DNA of 5,330 nucleotides from an uncultured Acidimicrobiaceae bacterium (GCA_947258635.1 CAMYJM010000212.1:1-5330), one strand, 5' to 3'; numbered from the stretch's first letter, positions 1 through 5,127 are shown. The notes: generated by a model from the letters alone, not told the origin. Translations and numbers: made by a program.

Positions 1-53
1 AAACCGCCGACCAGATCCTCGACAGCCTCAAAAAATACTTGACGAACCTATGA
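1..53 (+). CDS. C-terminal end of an unidentified upstream gene (partial)
   Basis: Reading from base 3 gives 16 residues, TADQILDSLKKYLTNL, then TGA at 51-53. The amphipathic, lysine-containing helix looks like the natural end of a protein, and the other two frames give less protein-like sequence. Too little remains to name a family. The gene lies on the same strand as the DUF1059-nnrE-nadK run but is separated from it by about 110 nt, so it is probably a different transcription unit. Confidence 0.4.
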   Translation, partial: TADQILDSLKKYLTNL

Positions 54-63
54 CGCACGACAC

Positions 64-145
64 TAGAACGATGCCATCGCCGGGTTCTAAGCACAACGAT
101 CGGAAGGATCGCGTGGCATAGTTGGAGGAGGCGGGGACCGCCTCC
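64..145 (+). promoter_or_regulatory. Upstream region with inverted repeats before the DUF1059 gene
   Basis: Three inverted repeats lie between the upstream stop and the DUF1059 gene. The first is an imperfect hairpin, TAGAA (64-68) with TTCTA (85-89), enclosing CGAT/ATCG (69-72/76-79). The second is CGATC/GATCG (97-101/107-111). The third is a perfect 8-bp stem, GGAGGCGG (127-134) with CCGCCTCC (138-145), closing a 3-nt loop. None has a following T-run, so they are not classical terminators. CATAGT at 117-122 is a possible -10 box but has no good -35. The last hairpin would lie in the 5' leader and buries a GGAGG that is not the ribosome site actually used. Confidence 0.3.
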
Positions 146-166
146 GCCCCGAGAATTGGAGGGAAG

Positions 167-373
167 ATGCAGCTTCGATGCAGCGATGTCGTCCCCGGGC
201 TCGGATGCGATTATGTCGCCCACGGTGACGATGCCGCCGAGGTGCACGCCGCCATGATGGCTCATGGCGCCGAGGTGCATTCGGCGCTGATGGAGGGCAA
301 GACCGCAGAGGAGATGAGCCGGGCACAAGAGGAGATGGACGACCACATCCTGGGCCTGCTCTCGACCGAGTAG
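167..373 (+). CDS. Small DUF1059-family protein
   Basis: The product is 68 aa. The sequence MQLRCSDVVPGLGCDYVAHG followed by an acidic helix and two spaced histidines matches what I know of DUF1059: short cytoplasmic proteins of unknown function with the pattern LxCxD...CD.V..G...EV....H....H. Cys5, Cys14, His33 and His38 are the conserved-type residues and could form a metal site, but that is inference. The ATG at 167 is chosen because GGAGGG at 158-163 sits just upstream; an in-frame TTG at 122 would add 15 unconserved residues. The C-terminal 25 residues form an acidic helix. The gene ends 25 nt before the epimerase gene and is probably co-transcribed with it. Confidence 0.8.
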   Translation: MQLRCSDVVPGLGCDYVAHGDDAAEVHAAMMAHGAEVHSALMEGKTAEEMSRAQEEMDDHILGLLSTE

Positions 374-398
374 CCGGCCGGCGAGGTAGCGTCCGTCT

Positions 399-1139
399 GT
401 GATCACGTGCAGTTTCCGCGATGACGACGGCCGCCAAGTGCCGGCCGTCAGCGCCGGCGAAATGCGTGAAGTCGACCGTATTGCCATCGAAGAGACCGGC
501 CCCAATCTCTATCAGATGATGGAGAACGCCGGGCGCAACCTCGCTTTGGAGGCGCAGGCGATGCTGGGTGGTGGCTGGGCCGAGTCCACAATCGTGGTCC
601 TGGCGGGAACCGGCGGGAACGGGGGCGGGGGGCTCACTGCCGGACGCCATCTCCGTAACCATGGCGGCGAGGTTTGTGCGGTCGTGACCGATGTCGGCCG
701 CCTCGGCGAGGTCCCGGCCCGGCAGCTCGAGCTCTTTCGGCACGCCGGAGGTCGGGTACTCGAGAATCCCCCCGAGGACATGGGGCTCGTCATCGACGCG
801 ATCGTCGGTTACAGCCTGCAGGGTGCCCCGCGGGGCCGCGCCCTGGAGCTGATCGAATGGGCCAACAACGCCGCGGCGCCGGTGTTGTCGCTGGACATTC
901 CATCGGGTATCGATGCCTCCAGCGGCGCCTCGCCGGGCACGGCGATCGTCGCCGCGAGGACCCTGACCTTGGCGCTGCCGAAGTCAGGTCTGTGTGCCGA
1001 CCAGGCCGGCCATCTCGTGCTGGCCGATATCGGCATTCCCGCCGAGGTCCACGCCCGGCTTGGGCGGCCGGAGGGCGGCGCAGTGTTCCGTGGTCGCTAT
1101 CGGGTACCGCTGCACCGTAATCTGGAGAGCCATGACTGA
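399..1139 (+). CDS. nnrE: NAD(P)H-hydrate epimerase, stand-alone YjeF N-terminal domain
   Basis: The product is 246 aa, the size of a YjeF_N (AIBP/NAXE) domain alone. This family interconverts the R and S forms of hydrated NAD(P)H so that a separate dehydratase can restore NAD(P)H. Visible marks are the N-terminal helix VSAGEMREVDRIAIEE (17-32), MMENAGR (40-46), the nucleotide-loop region VLAGTGGNGGGGLTAGRHL (67-85), VIDAIVG with Asp133, DIPSGIDASSG (166-176) and LPKSGL (193-198). The loop reads GTGGNGGGGL where the usual motif is GxGNNGGDGL, so one Asn and the Asp are Gly. The C-terminal dehydratase domain found in E. coli Nnr is absent and must be encoded elsewhere. The GTG start at 399 has GAGG 12 nt upstream, a long spacing; GTG at 438 is an alternative. 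The stop overlaps the nadK start. Confidence 0.85.
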   Translation: MITCSFRDDDGRQVPAVSAGEMREVDRIAIEETGPNLYQMMENAGRNLALEAQAMLGGGWAESTIVVLAGTGGNGGGGLTAGRHLRNHGGEVCAVVTDVGRLGEVPARQLELFRHAGGRVLENPPEDMGLVIDAIVGYSLQGAPRGRALELIEWANNAAAPVLSLDIPSGIDASSGASPGTAIVAARTLTLALPKSGLCADQAGHLVLADIGIPAEVHARLGRPEGGAVFRGRYRVPLHRNLESHD

Positions 1140-1899
1140 ACCGCTCGCCATGCATTTCGCTGCCGCCGACACCGACGCCGGCCAGAAGGCACTGGCCGAA
1201 CTGAGCGATGTCTATCCGTCGGTTCCGGTCGCCGAGGCCGATGTTGTGGTGGCGCTGGGCGGCGATGGCCAGATGTTGCGAACCCTGCATCGGATGCTCG
1301 ACCGGGGCACACCGGTGTTCGGGATGAACTGCGGTTCGGTGGGCTTCCTGCTCAACGAGTACCGGACCGACAATCTGGAGAAGCGCATCTCCGACGCCCA
1401 GGAAGTGATCATCCACCCGCTATCTATGAAGGCTCATTCCGAGTCGGGAGCCGAGATCGACGCGTACGCGCTGAACGAGGTTTCGCTCCTGCGCCAGATG
1501 CAACAGAGCGCCAAGCTGGCCATCTCGGTGGACGGCGTGCTGCGTATCCCCGAACTGATCGCCGACGGAGTCATGGTGGCCACGCCGGCCGGTAGCACGG
1601 CCTACAACTTGTCGGCAGGCGGCCCCATCATCCCGCTCCAAGCCAACATCCTGGCGTTGACGCCGATCAGCCCCTTCCGACCCCAGCGCTGGCCCGGGGC
1701 GCTCCTCCACTCGTCATCGCGGGTCCGTATCGAGGTTCGCGAACCGCACAAGCGGCCGGTGAGCGCAGTCGCCGACTCGACTGAGATCCGCAATGTGCGT
1801 GCCGTCGACATCAGTGAGTCCGCGGCCCAGGCCCGGCTCCTGTTCGACGAGGACGCCGGATACAACGAACGGGTGCTCCGCCTGCAGTTCGGGCGGTAG
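1132..1899 (+). CDS. nadK: NAD kinase
   Basis: The product is 255 aa. It phosphorylates NAD to NADP in the cytoplasm using ATP or polyphosphate. The family signature is clear: VVVALGGDGQMLRTLH with GGDG at 43-46, GMNCGSVGFLLNEY (64-77), NEVSLLR (115-121), the diagnostic ATPAGSTAYNLSAGGPI (150-166), TPISPFRPQRWPG (177-189) and SAVADSTEIRNV (211-222). The short length, the NEYR segment, the VSAVAD segment and the FDEDAGYNERVL tail resemble alphaproteobacterial NadK more than the roughly 300-aa actinobacterial form. The ATG at 1132 has GGAGAG at 1124-1129 and overlaps the nnrE stop by 8 nt, implying translational coupling. An upstream in-frame ATG at 994 lies deep inside nnrE and is rejected. 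Confidence 0.95.
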   Translation: MTEPLAMHFAAADTDAGQKALAELSDVYPSVPVAEADVVVALGGDGQMLRTLHRMLDRGTPVFGMNCGSVGFLLNEYRTDNLEKRISDAQEVIIHPLSMKAHSESGAEIDAYALNEVSLLRQMQQSAKLAISVDGVLRIPELIADGVMVATPAGSTAYNLSAGGPIIPLQANILALTPISPFRPQRWPGALLHSSSRVRIEVREPHKRPVSAVADSTEIRNVRAVDISESAAQARLLFDEDAGYNERVLRLQFGR

Positions 1900-1911
1900 G
1901 TGCCGGCCGTG

Positions 1912-2078
1912 ATGTCTTTCGATTCCCCCGGGTGTGGCCACGTCGCCGTGTCAGATCGAGGCGGTCGGCGCTGTAACCGCTGGCGCTCACGCTGGTAGCG
2001 GTGCTTTGTGTCGTGTGGGGTATCGCGATCGACCGCTGGCTGCGTCTCCCGAATCCGAGCGACGGGCAACCCGGCTAG
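1912..2078 (+). pseudogene. Apparent frameshifted single-span membrane protein
   Basis: No intact ORF exists here, but two frames join into a sensible small protein. From ATG 1912 one frame gives MSFDSPGCGHVAVSDRGGRR (to about 1971), ending in positive charges. The frame of base 1977 then gives PLALTLVAVLCVVWGIAIDR followed by WLRLPNPSDGQPG and a TAG at 2076-2078: a hydrophobic span and polar tail. The frame containing the span has a TAA just before it (1974-1976), so it cannot be reached without a shift. AGGTG at 1898-1902, overlapping the nadK stop, is placed well to serve ATG 1912. It may be a decayed gene, a sequencing or assembly error, or, less likely, a 25-aa peptide starting at GTG 2001. 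No family is recognised. Confidence 0.3.
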
Positions 2079-2094
2079 TGCCGACCGCTAGCTG

Positions 2095-2313
2095 CTAGGC
2101 GGCGAGGCGTTCGATCGAGGTGACGTTGGTCAGTTCGATCGAGTTGGTGCCGGCGGCGTGGCGCAGGAGGATGGCAAGGTCGCCGTGGGGGGCCTCCATG
2201 CCGAGGTACTCACCGATCGTGGTGCCCCCCGACGTGGTGGCGCGGTAGAGCGAACCACGGCGCAGGTTGGTCTCATCTGTTGCGTCATCAAACGCATAGT
2301 GTCGTGCTGTCAT
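2095..2313 (-). CDS. Small protein of unknown function (72 aa)
   Basis: The ATG at 2313 is preceded by AAAGGAG (2319-2325 on the + strand as CTCCTTT) with 5-nt spacing, an excellent ribosome site, so the start is well supported even though the frame stays open upstream. The sequence begins MTARHYAFDDATDETNLRRG and continues with SLYRATTSGGTTIGEYLGME and LAILLRHAAGTNSIELTNVTSIERLAA, alternating short beta-type stretches and glycine turns that suggest a small beta-barrel. It has no signal peptide, membrane span or cysteine. I do not recognise a family. The gene is convergent with the nadK run and divergent from the M28 peptidase gene; its 5' leader contains strong inverted repeats. Confidence 0.7.
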   Translation of the reverse strand: MTARHYAFDDATDETNLRRGSLYRATTSGGTTIGEYLGMEAPHGDLAILLRHAAGTNSIELTNVTSIERLAA

Positions 2314-2527
2314 CAGCACTCCTTTCGGCGGGCCCGTTCGTCTTGAGGTCGTCTCGGGCCCGAGATCGAGGTTCGGACTGGTCTTTCTCGAACTCGTCCG
2401 CAGCGTCGGACGCCGGCGGCAGCGAGTTTCGGTCGAAGAGGCGTTTCGACCGGCGAGAGGTCGGCCGTGAGAACACCGGGGAAGCGAAGTTTCGCTGGCC
2501 TCCACCCGGTGCGGCCGACGGAACCAT
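2288..2527 (-). CDS. Possible overlapping upstream small ORF (79 aa)
   Basis: An ORF from ATG 2527 to a TGA at 2288 overlaps the first 26 nt of the 72-aa gene in another frame. The second half, DRNSLPPASDAADEFEKDQS followed by EPRSRARDDLKTNGPAERS, has the charged, low-complexity look of a real disordered protein, and AAGGGA lies about 9 nt before the ATG. Against it, the same DNA contains several inverted repeats, and the arginine-rich first half is less convincing. If translated, it would couple to the downstream gene. Weakly supported; noncoding leader is the alternative. Confidence 0.2.
   Translation of the reverse strand: MVPSAAPGGGQRNFASPVFSRPTSRRSKRLFDRNSLPPASDAADEFEKDQSEPRSRARDDLKTNGPAERSADDSTTLCV
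2329..2362 (-). repeat. Inverted repeat just upstream of the 72-aa gene's ribosome site
   Basis: CGGGCCCG occurs at 2329-2336 and again at 2355-2362. Because the 8-mer is its own reverse complement, the two copies can pair as an 8-bp stem around an 18-nt loop. On the - strand the hairpin would end 3 nt upstream of AAAGGAG, so it could affect translation of the 72-aa gene, or it could be a double protein-binding site in DNA. Confidence 0.4.
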
Positions 2528-2604
2528 AGCATGGTCCCTTCGGTGTCATGAGCATCCTCGGCAATGCGGCGCCTTTCCTGAGGCGCCGAGCCGTGGCGTG
2601 GCTC
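2430..2604. repeat. Cluster of inverted repeats in the divergent intergenic region
   Basis: The gap between the 72-aa gene and the M28 gene (2314-2708) holds several perfect stems: CGGTCGAA/TTCGACCG (2430-2437/2445-2452); CACCGGG/CCCGGTG (2474-2480/2505-2511) enclosing AGCGAA-GT-TTCGCT (2483-2496); CGGCGCC/GGCGCCG (2567-2573/2582-2588); and GAGCC/GGCTC (2588-2592/2600-2604). None is followed by a T-run. They could be operator sites for divergent control, a structured leader of the - strand gene, or chance in GC-rich DNA. No known riboswitch class is recognisable. Apart from these and the weak 79-aa ORF, nothing else is evident in this stretch. Confidence 0.35.
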
Positions 2605-2654
2605 AGGTATGAAACGCCCTGGGAGCCGAGCGAATTCCCGGTGCGGCGATCCAA

Positions 2655-2660
2655 TTGACG
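2655..2660 (+). promoter_or_regulatory. Possible -35 element upstream of the M28 gene
   Basis: TTGACG lies 48 nt before the M28 start codon and matches five of six positions of the -35 consensus. No convincing -10 hexamer is found 16-18 nt downstream (GTCTCG at 17 nt), so this is only a weak promoter candidate. Confidence 0.2.
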
Positions 2661-2708
2661 TGCCGACTGTGATTCGTGTCTCGGTCTGCCTCCGGATAGC
2701 GTCGCGCC

Positions 2709-3938
2709 ATGGTTCCAGACGAGTTGGCCGCACTACTCGAGAGGGCCGCCGCGGCGCAGCTGGCTGCCCTGTGTTCTGCCGCGCCCGACCGGCGCCCCGG
2801 TAGCGCCGGCAATCATGTCGCAACGGCGTACACGGCAGCGGCGCTGGCCGGCGCCGGCTGGGAAGTCGTCACACCGGAATTCGCCTGCCTCGATTGGTAC
2901 ACCGCCGGCGGGGAGCTGGCCGTTGCCGGCAGATCGATCGAATTGACGCCCAGCCCGTATGGATTGGGTGTGTCGGCGGCGGGCGTCTTACGAGTGCTGA
3001 GTGATCCGCCCGACCTGGATCGCTCTGACCTCACCGGGTCGATCGTGGTGCTCGACGGGGTTCTCGCCGCAGAGCCGCTGACGCCGAAGGCGTACCCGTT
3101 CTACGGCTCTGACGAGCATGCGCGGATTGTCGCCGCACTTGAGGCGGCATCGCCCGCCGCGGTGTTGGCCGTCACCGGGAAACACCCTGCGCTGTGCGGG
3201 GCACTCGATCCGTTCCCGCTCATCGAGGATGGCGACTTCGCCATCCCAACCGCCAACATGCGTCCCGGAAACACGGGTTGGCTTGCCGGGTGCGACGGCA
3301 CGGCGGCAACGGTCGAGATACGGTCGGAGCGGCGGCCGGCGACGGCGCACAACGTGATCGCCACTCGGGGCCGGCGGGCCCCCCGGGTGACGGTCATCGC
3401 TCACGTCGACACGAAACCGGGTACTCCCGGAGCCGTCGACAATGCGGCGGGGGTGATCGTGCTGCTCATGCTGGCCGAGATCCTCTCGCCGGATCGACAC
3501 CCGGAGATTCCCGTCGGAGTCGAGTTGCTTGCAGTCAACGGCGAGGATCACTACGCGGCCCCGGGAGAAGTCGACTGGCTCGCGGCCAACGAGGAGCGGC
3601 TCGTCGATATCGCCCTAGTAGTGAACATCGACGGCGCCGGCTACCGAGGCGGTAGGAGTGCCTACTCGACCTACAACCTAGATGCCTCCCTGGCCGGGCA
3701 CGTCGATGCAGCATTCGCTCTCCGCTCGAGTTTCGTCAGGGGCCCTGAGTTCTACCAGAGCGACCATGCCATCTTCGCCATGCGGGGCCGGCCCGCGATC
3801 GCCATCACCACGGACTGCTTCGACGAGATGCTCGAAACGCTCTTCCACTCGGCCGCCGACACCCCCGAGCACGTTGATATCGGGCTGCTTCTCGCCGTCG
3901 CCGATGCCATCGCCGGGCTGATACTCACGTGGCCGTAG
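2709..3938 (+). CDS. M28-family zinc metallopeptidase with PA-like insert
   Basis: The product is 409 aa. M28 enzymes are two-zinc exopeptidases, usually aminopeptidases. The N-terminal cap has DRRPGSAGNHVATAY (27-41), followed by a PA-like insert at about 88-205 (SDLTGSIVVLDG at 106-117, LIEDGDFAIPTANM at 171-184). The catalytic domain starts near 212 (TAHNVIATRG). Putative ligands are His232 with Asp234 (AHVDT), the bridging Asp244 (GAVDNAAG), Asp280 preceded by catalytic-type Glu279 (NGEDHY), Asp308 (NIDGAG) and His380 (HSAADT). The second acidic residue is Asp where many M28 enzymes have Glu. No signal peptide or anchor is seen, so it is probably cytoplasmic; the peptide substrate is unknown. 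The start has only a weak ribosome site (GGAT, about 12 nt away), but the length fits. It stands alone and converges on the 59-aa gene 26 nt downstream. Confidence 0.85.
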   Translation: MVPDELAALLERAAAAQLAALCSAAPDRRPGSAGNHVATAYTAAALAGAGWEVVTPEFACLDWYTAGGELAVAGRSIELTPSPYGLGVSAAGVLRVLSDPPDLDRSDLTGSIVVLDGVLAAEPLTPKAYPFYGSDEHARIVAALEAASPAAVLAVTGKHPALCGALDPFPLIEDGDFAIPTANMRPGNTGWLAGCDGTAATVEIRSERRPATAHNVIATRGRRAPRVTVIAHVDTKPGTPGAVDNAAGVIVLLMLAEILSPDRHPEIPVGVELLAVNGEDHYAAPGEVDWLAANEERLVDIALVVNIDGAGYRGGRSAYSTYNLDASLAGHVDAAFALRSSFVRGPEFYQSDHAIFAMRGRPAIAITTDCFDEMLETLFHSAADTPEHVDIGLLLAVADAIAGLILTWP

Positions 3939-3964
3939 CGCCGTGCCGCCTGGTCCGTGGGTGA

Positions 3965-4144
3965 CTACCAGAACAGCTCGGTGGCGACCCCGACTGTGAT
4001 CGAAGCAAAGATGACAAAGAGAAACGACCACCAGAGAATGTCGCCGACTACCCCGGCTGCGCGGCGCACCAGGTTGATGGACGAGTTCGGTCGTTCGGTC
4101 GCGGCGCGTCCTGTCGCGAGGTCAGTAGCCATGCTGGGATCCAT
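3965..4144 (-). CDS. Small single-span membrane protein (59 aa)
   Basis: Two in-frame ATGs are possible. The one at 4144 is preferred because GGAGAG (4152-4157 on the + strand as CTCTCC) lies 7 nt upstream; the internal ATG at 4132 would leave it 19 nt away. The protein opens with a polar MDPSMATDLATGRAATERPN, has a basic NLVRRAAG segment, then a hydrophobic span ILWWSFLFVIFASITVGVA (about 36-54) and a very short tail TELFW. The arginines before the span suggest the N-terminus stays in the cytoplasm. I do not recognise a family. The coherent topology and ribosome site argue that it is real. It converges with the M28 gene and follows another tiny membrane-protein gene on the same strand. Confidence 0.65.
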   Translation of the reverse strand: MDPSMATDLATGRAATERPNSSINLVRRAAGVVGDILWWSFLFVIFASITVGVATELFW

Positions 4145-4250
4145 TCGTTGTCTCTCCGTTCCGGTCTCCCTGTCGGCTCGTCACGGCTGCACTTAATGAG
4201 TCGCGATGAAGGGACGCGGATCGCAGGGATCCCGGCACGAGAAGCACCGT

Positions 4251-4264
4251 ACCACCGAGGTGGT
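4251..4264. repeat. Perfect inverted repeat between the two small membrane-protein genes
   Basis: ACCACC-GA-GGTGGT is a perfect 6-bp dyad with a 2-nt centre, 46 nt beyond the stop of the 63-aa gene and 106 nt before the start of the 59-aa gene, both on the - strand. Its short centre suits a protein-binding site better than an RNA hairpin, and there is no T-run, so an intrinsic terminator is unlikely. The surrounding 4145-4310 shows no other clear feature. Confidence 0.3.
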
Positions 4265-4310
4265 GTAACCGCGAGTGGCGGTGGCGACAACGTCTAGGTC
4301 GGGCCGAGCC

Positions 4311-4502
4311 TCAGCCTCGGATGTCGCCCCAATGTATGGTGCCCTTCAGCTTGTCGAGGTCTTCCATGGCTTCGACCAGCTCAGGGGAGGGGGGTAACAC
4401 CTTTTCCGGCGTGGCTCTCCGCGACCTATGCCGGGCGACCGCCCGTGCCCCCAGGAGCAATACCACTACCACCAGGACAAGGCCCAGAGTGAATGGATCC
4501 AT
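4311..4502 (-). CDS. Small N-terminally anchored membrane protein (63 aa)
   Basis: The ATG at 4502 opens MDPFTLGLVLVVVVLLLGAR, a hydrophobic span starting almost at the N-terminus (about residues 4-18), followed by a basic stretch ARAVARHRSRRATPEK and an acidic helical tail SPELVEAMEDLDKLKGTIHW ending DIRG. The positive-inside pattern places the tail in the cytoplasm. The frame stays open upstream to 4634, but that extension is arginine-rich and not protein-like, so the start at the span is preferred. There is no Shine-Dalgarno before the ATG; GACAAT 6 nt upstream could be a -10 box for a leaderless message. A TTG nine residues earlier is an alternative start. No family recognised. Confidence 0.6.
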   Translation of the reverse strand: MDPFTLGLVLVVVVLLLGARAVARHRSRRATPEKVLPPSPELVEAMEDLDKLKGTIHWGDIRG

Positions 4503-4583
4503 GAAGGTATTGTCGCACAAGACGGTCCGGCGGCATAGCCTCCGGCCGGCTCGCGCCGGGTGCCAGAGGTGTCGGTCGGCGCC

Positions 4584-4612
4584 TTGACGGTCCCGGCCAT
4601 CCGTGAGACACT
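4584..4612 (+). promoter_or_regulatory. Candidate promoter for the 45-aa ORF
   Basis: TTGACG (4584-4589) is followed after 17 nt by GACACT (4607-4612), which is preceded by TGa as in extended -10 promoters. Transcription would start near 4619 and give a leader of about 90 nt before the 45-aa ORF. The -10 itself is a weak match (three of six), so the call rests on spacing and the extended element. Confidence 0.3.
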
Positions 4613-4698
4613 GCGTGGAGCCGTGGCGACCCATCGGGGTTGGTTGCGGCGTTTCTGTTTATGGCATGCTGAGCCTGTAGCCGGCAAGTAGAGGAGAG

Positions 4699-4704
4699 AG
4701 GAGG
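4699..4704 (+). promoter_or_regulatory. Ribosome-binding site AGGAGG of the 45-aa ORF
   Basis: A perfect AGGAGG, inside the purine run GAGGAGAGAGGAGG (4691-4704), lies 5 nt before the first ATG (4710) and 8 nt before the second (4713). It is the main evidence that the short ORF is translated; the second ATG has the more usual spacing. Confidence 0.7.
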
Positions 4705-4709
4705 CCACG

Positions 4710-4847
4710 ATGATGAACGTTCTCATAGAGCAGATCCTCGGTTCACCATTCGCGTGGGCTCCGAGCGTGACGAGCGGCCCCGGGTCGCTCATCGCGGATG
4801 ATCTTCAGGCTTCTCACCAGCACTGGAACGGCCGCAGCGCCGGATGA
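4710..4847 (+). CDS. 45-aa small protein in its own short transcription unit
   Basis: The peptide opens MMNVLIEQILGSPFAWAPSV, continues TSGPGSLIADDLQASHQHWN and ends GRSAG. It has an ideal ribosome site and a strong intrinsic terminator beginning 22 nt after its stop, so the short message appears to be devoted to it. There is no membrane span, signal peptide or cysteine, and no run of one amino acid that would mark a classical attenuation leader peptide. No family is recognised. It could be a small functional protein or a dual-function small RNA. The start may be the first or second of two adjacent ATG codons. Confidence 0.55.
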   Translation: MMNVLIEQILGSPFAWAPSVTSGPGSLIADDLQASHQHWNGRSAG

Positions 4848-4868
4848 TTCCAGCTAACCGTTGGTAGA

Positions 4869-4892
4869 GAAGCCGCCCGCCGGGCGGCTTTT
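4869..4892 (+). terminator. Rho-independent terminator after the 45-aa ORF
   Basis: AAGCCGCCC (4870-4878) pairs with GGGCGGCTT (4882-4890) as a perfect 9-bp stem over a 3-nt loop GCC, extended by a G-U pair, and runs into TTTT (4889-4892). The stem and U-tract fit + strand termination. On the - strand the T-tract is broken (TTCTC), so termination there would be weaker. Confidence 0.85.
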
Positions 4893-4924
4893 CACTTTGC
4901 GGGGCCATGCCAGCCCGCCTCTCG

Positions 4925-5100
4925 AAGAGCTCCCCGGTCTGGAACGGCCTCAAAGGAAGCTCCGCAGCTTCTGGGAGACCGGGTTTCGATTGCCCACCGT
5001 TCCGCGACGGTAGGCCGGAGCTGTCTTCGAACGTCGGGATGGGCCACATACACGGCTTATTGCCCGTTCCGAAGCTCGCAGGCAGCCCGGCTCTGCCGCC
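4925..5100 (+). ncRNA. Candidate structured leader RNA upstream of the 48-aa ORF
   Basis: Between the terminator and the 48-aa ORF there are several perfect or near-perfect stems: CCCGGTCT/AGACCGGG (4933-4940/4976-4983); GAAGCT/AGCTTC (4956-4961/4966-4971) inside it; GGAACGG/CCGTTCC (4941-4947/4997-5003), which crosses the first stem as in a pseudoknot; CTTCGAACG (5025-5033) with CGTTcCGAAG (5065-5074, one bulged C); and GGCAG/CTGCC (5081-5085/5093-5097). A second CCGTTCC at 5064-5070 could compete for GGAACGG. No known riboswitch, tmRNA, RNase P or SRP motif is recognised. An ORF from ATG 4907 to TGA 5126 (73 aa) covers the same bases and is the coding alternative; it has no good ribosome site. 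Confidence 0.3.
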
Positions 5101-5127
5101 ACCGTGCCACAGAGCTTCATTGCATTG

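Noticed and set aside
87..743. 218-aa - strand frame opposite the DUF1059 and nnrE genes.
   Set aside because: It is the antisense shadow of clearly identified genes; its sequence is arginine/proline-rich with no domain.
2108..2143. TTCGATCGAG occurring twice 25 nt apart.
   Set aside because: Both copies are inside the 72-aa gene and encode the similar Ser-Ile-Glu triplets near its C-terminus, so coding explains them.
2314..2823. Long upstream extension of the 72-aa gene in the same frame.
   Set aside because: The extension is arginine-rich and overlaps the M28 start; the AAAGGAG site fixes the start at 2313.
4196..4297. 33-aa + strand ORF beginning MSRDEGTRIAG.
   Set aside because: No ribosome site, no distinctive composition, and it crosses the 4251-4264 palindrome.
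4491..4502. ATGGATCCAT palindrome at the start of the 63-aa gene.
   Set aside because: It arises from the Met-Asp-Pro codons plus adjacent bases; nothing suggests a regulatory role.
4941..5003. tRNA-like layout: GGAACGG/CCGTTCC as a 7-bp acceptor stem with a TTCGATT T-loop-like segment.
   Set aside because: The total is only 63 nt, there is no D arm or 7-nt anticodon loop, the T-stem lacks the G53-C61 pair, and no CCA end follows. The competing 8-bp stem 4933-4940/4976-4983 also crosses it.
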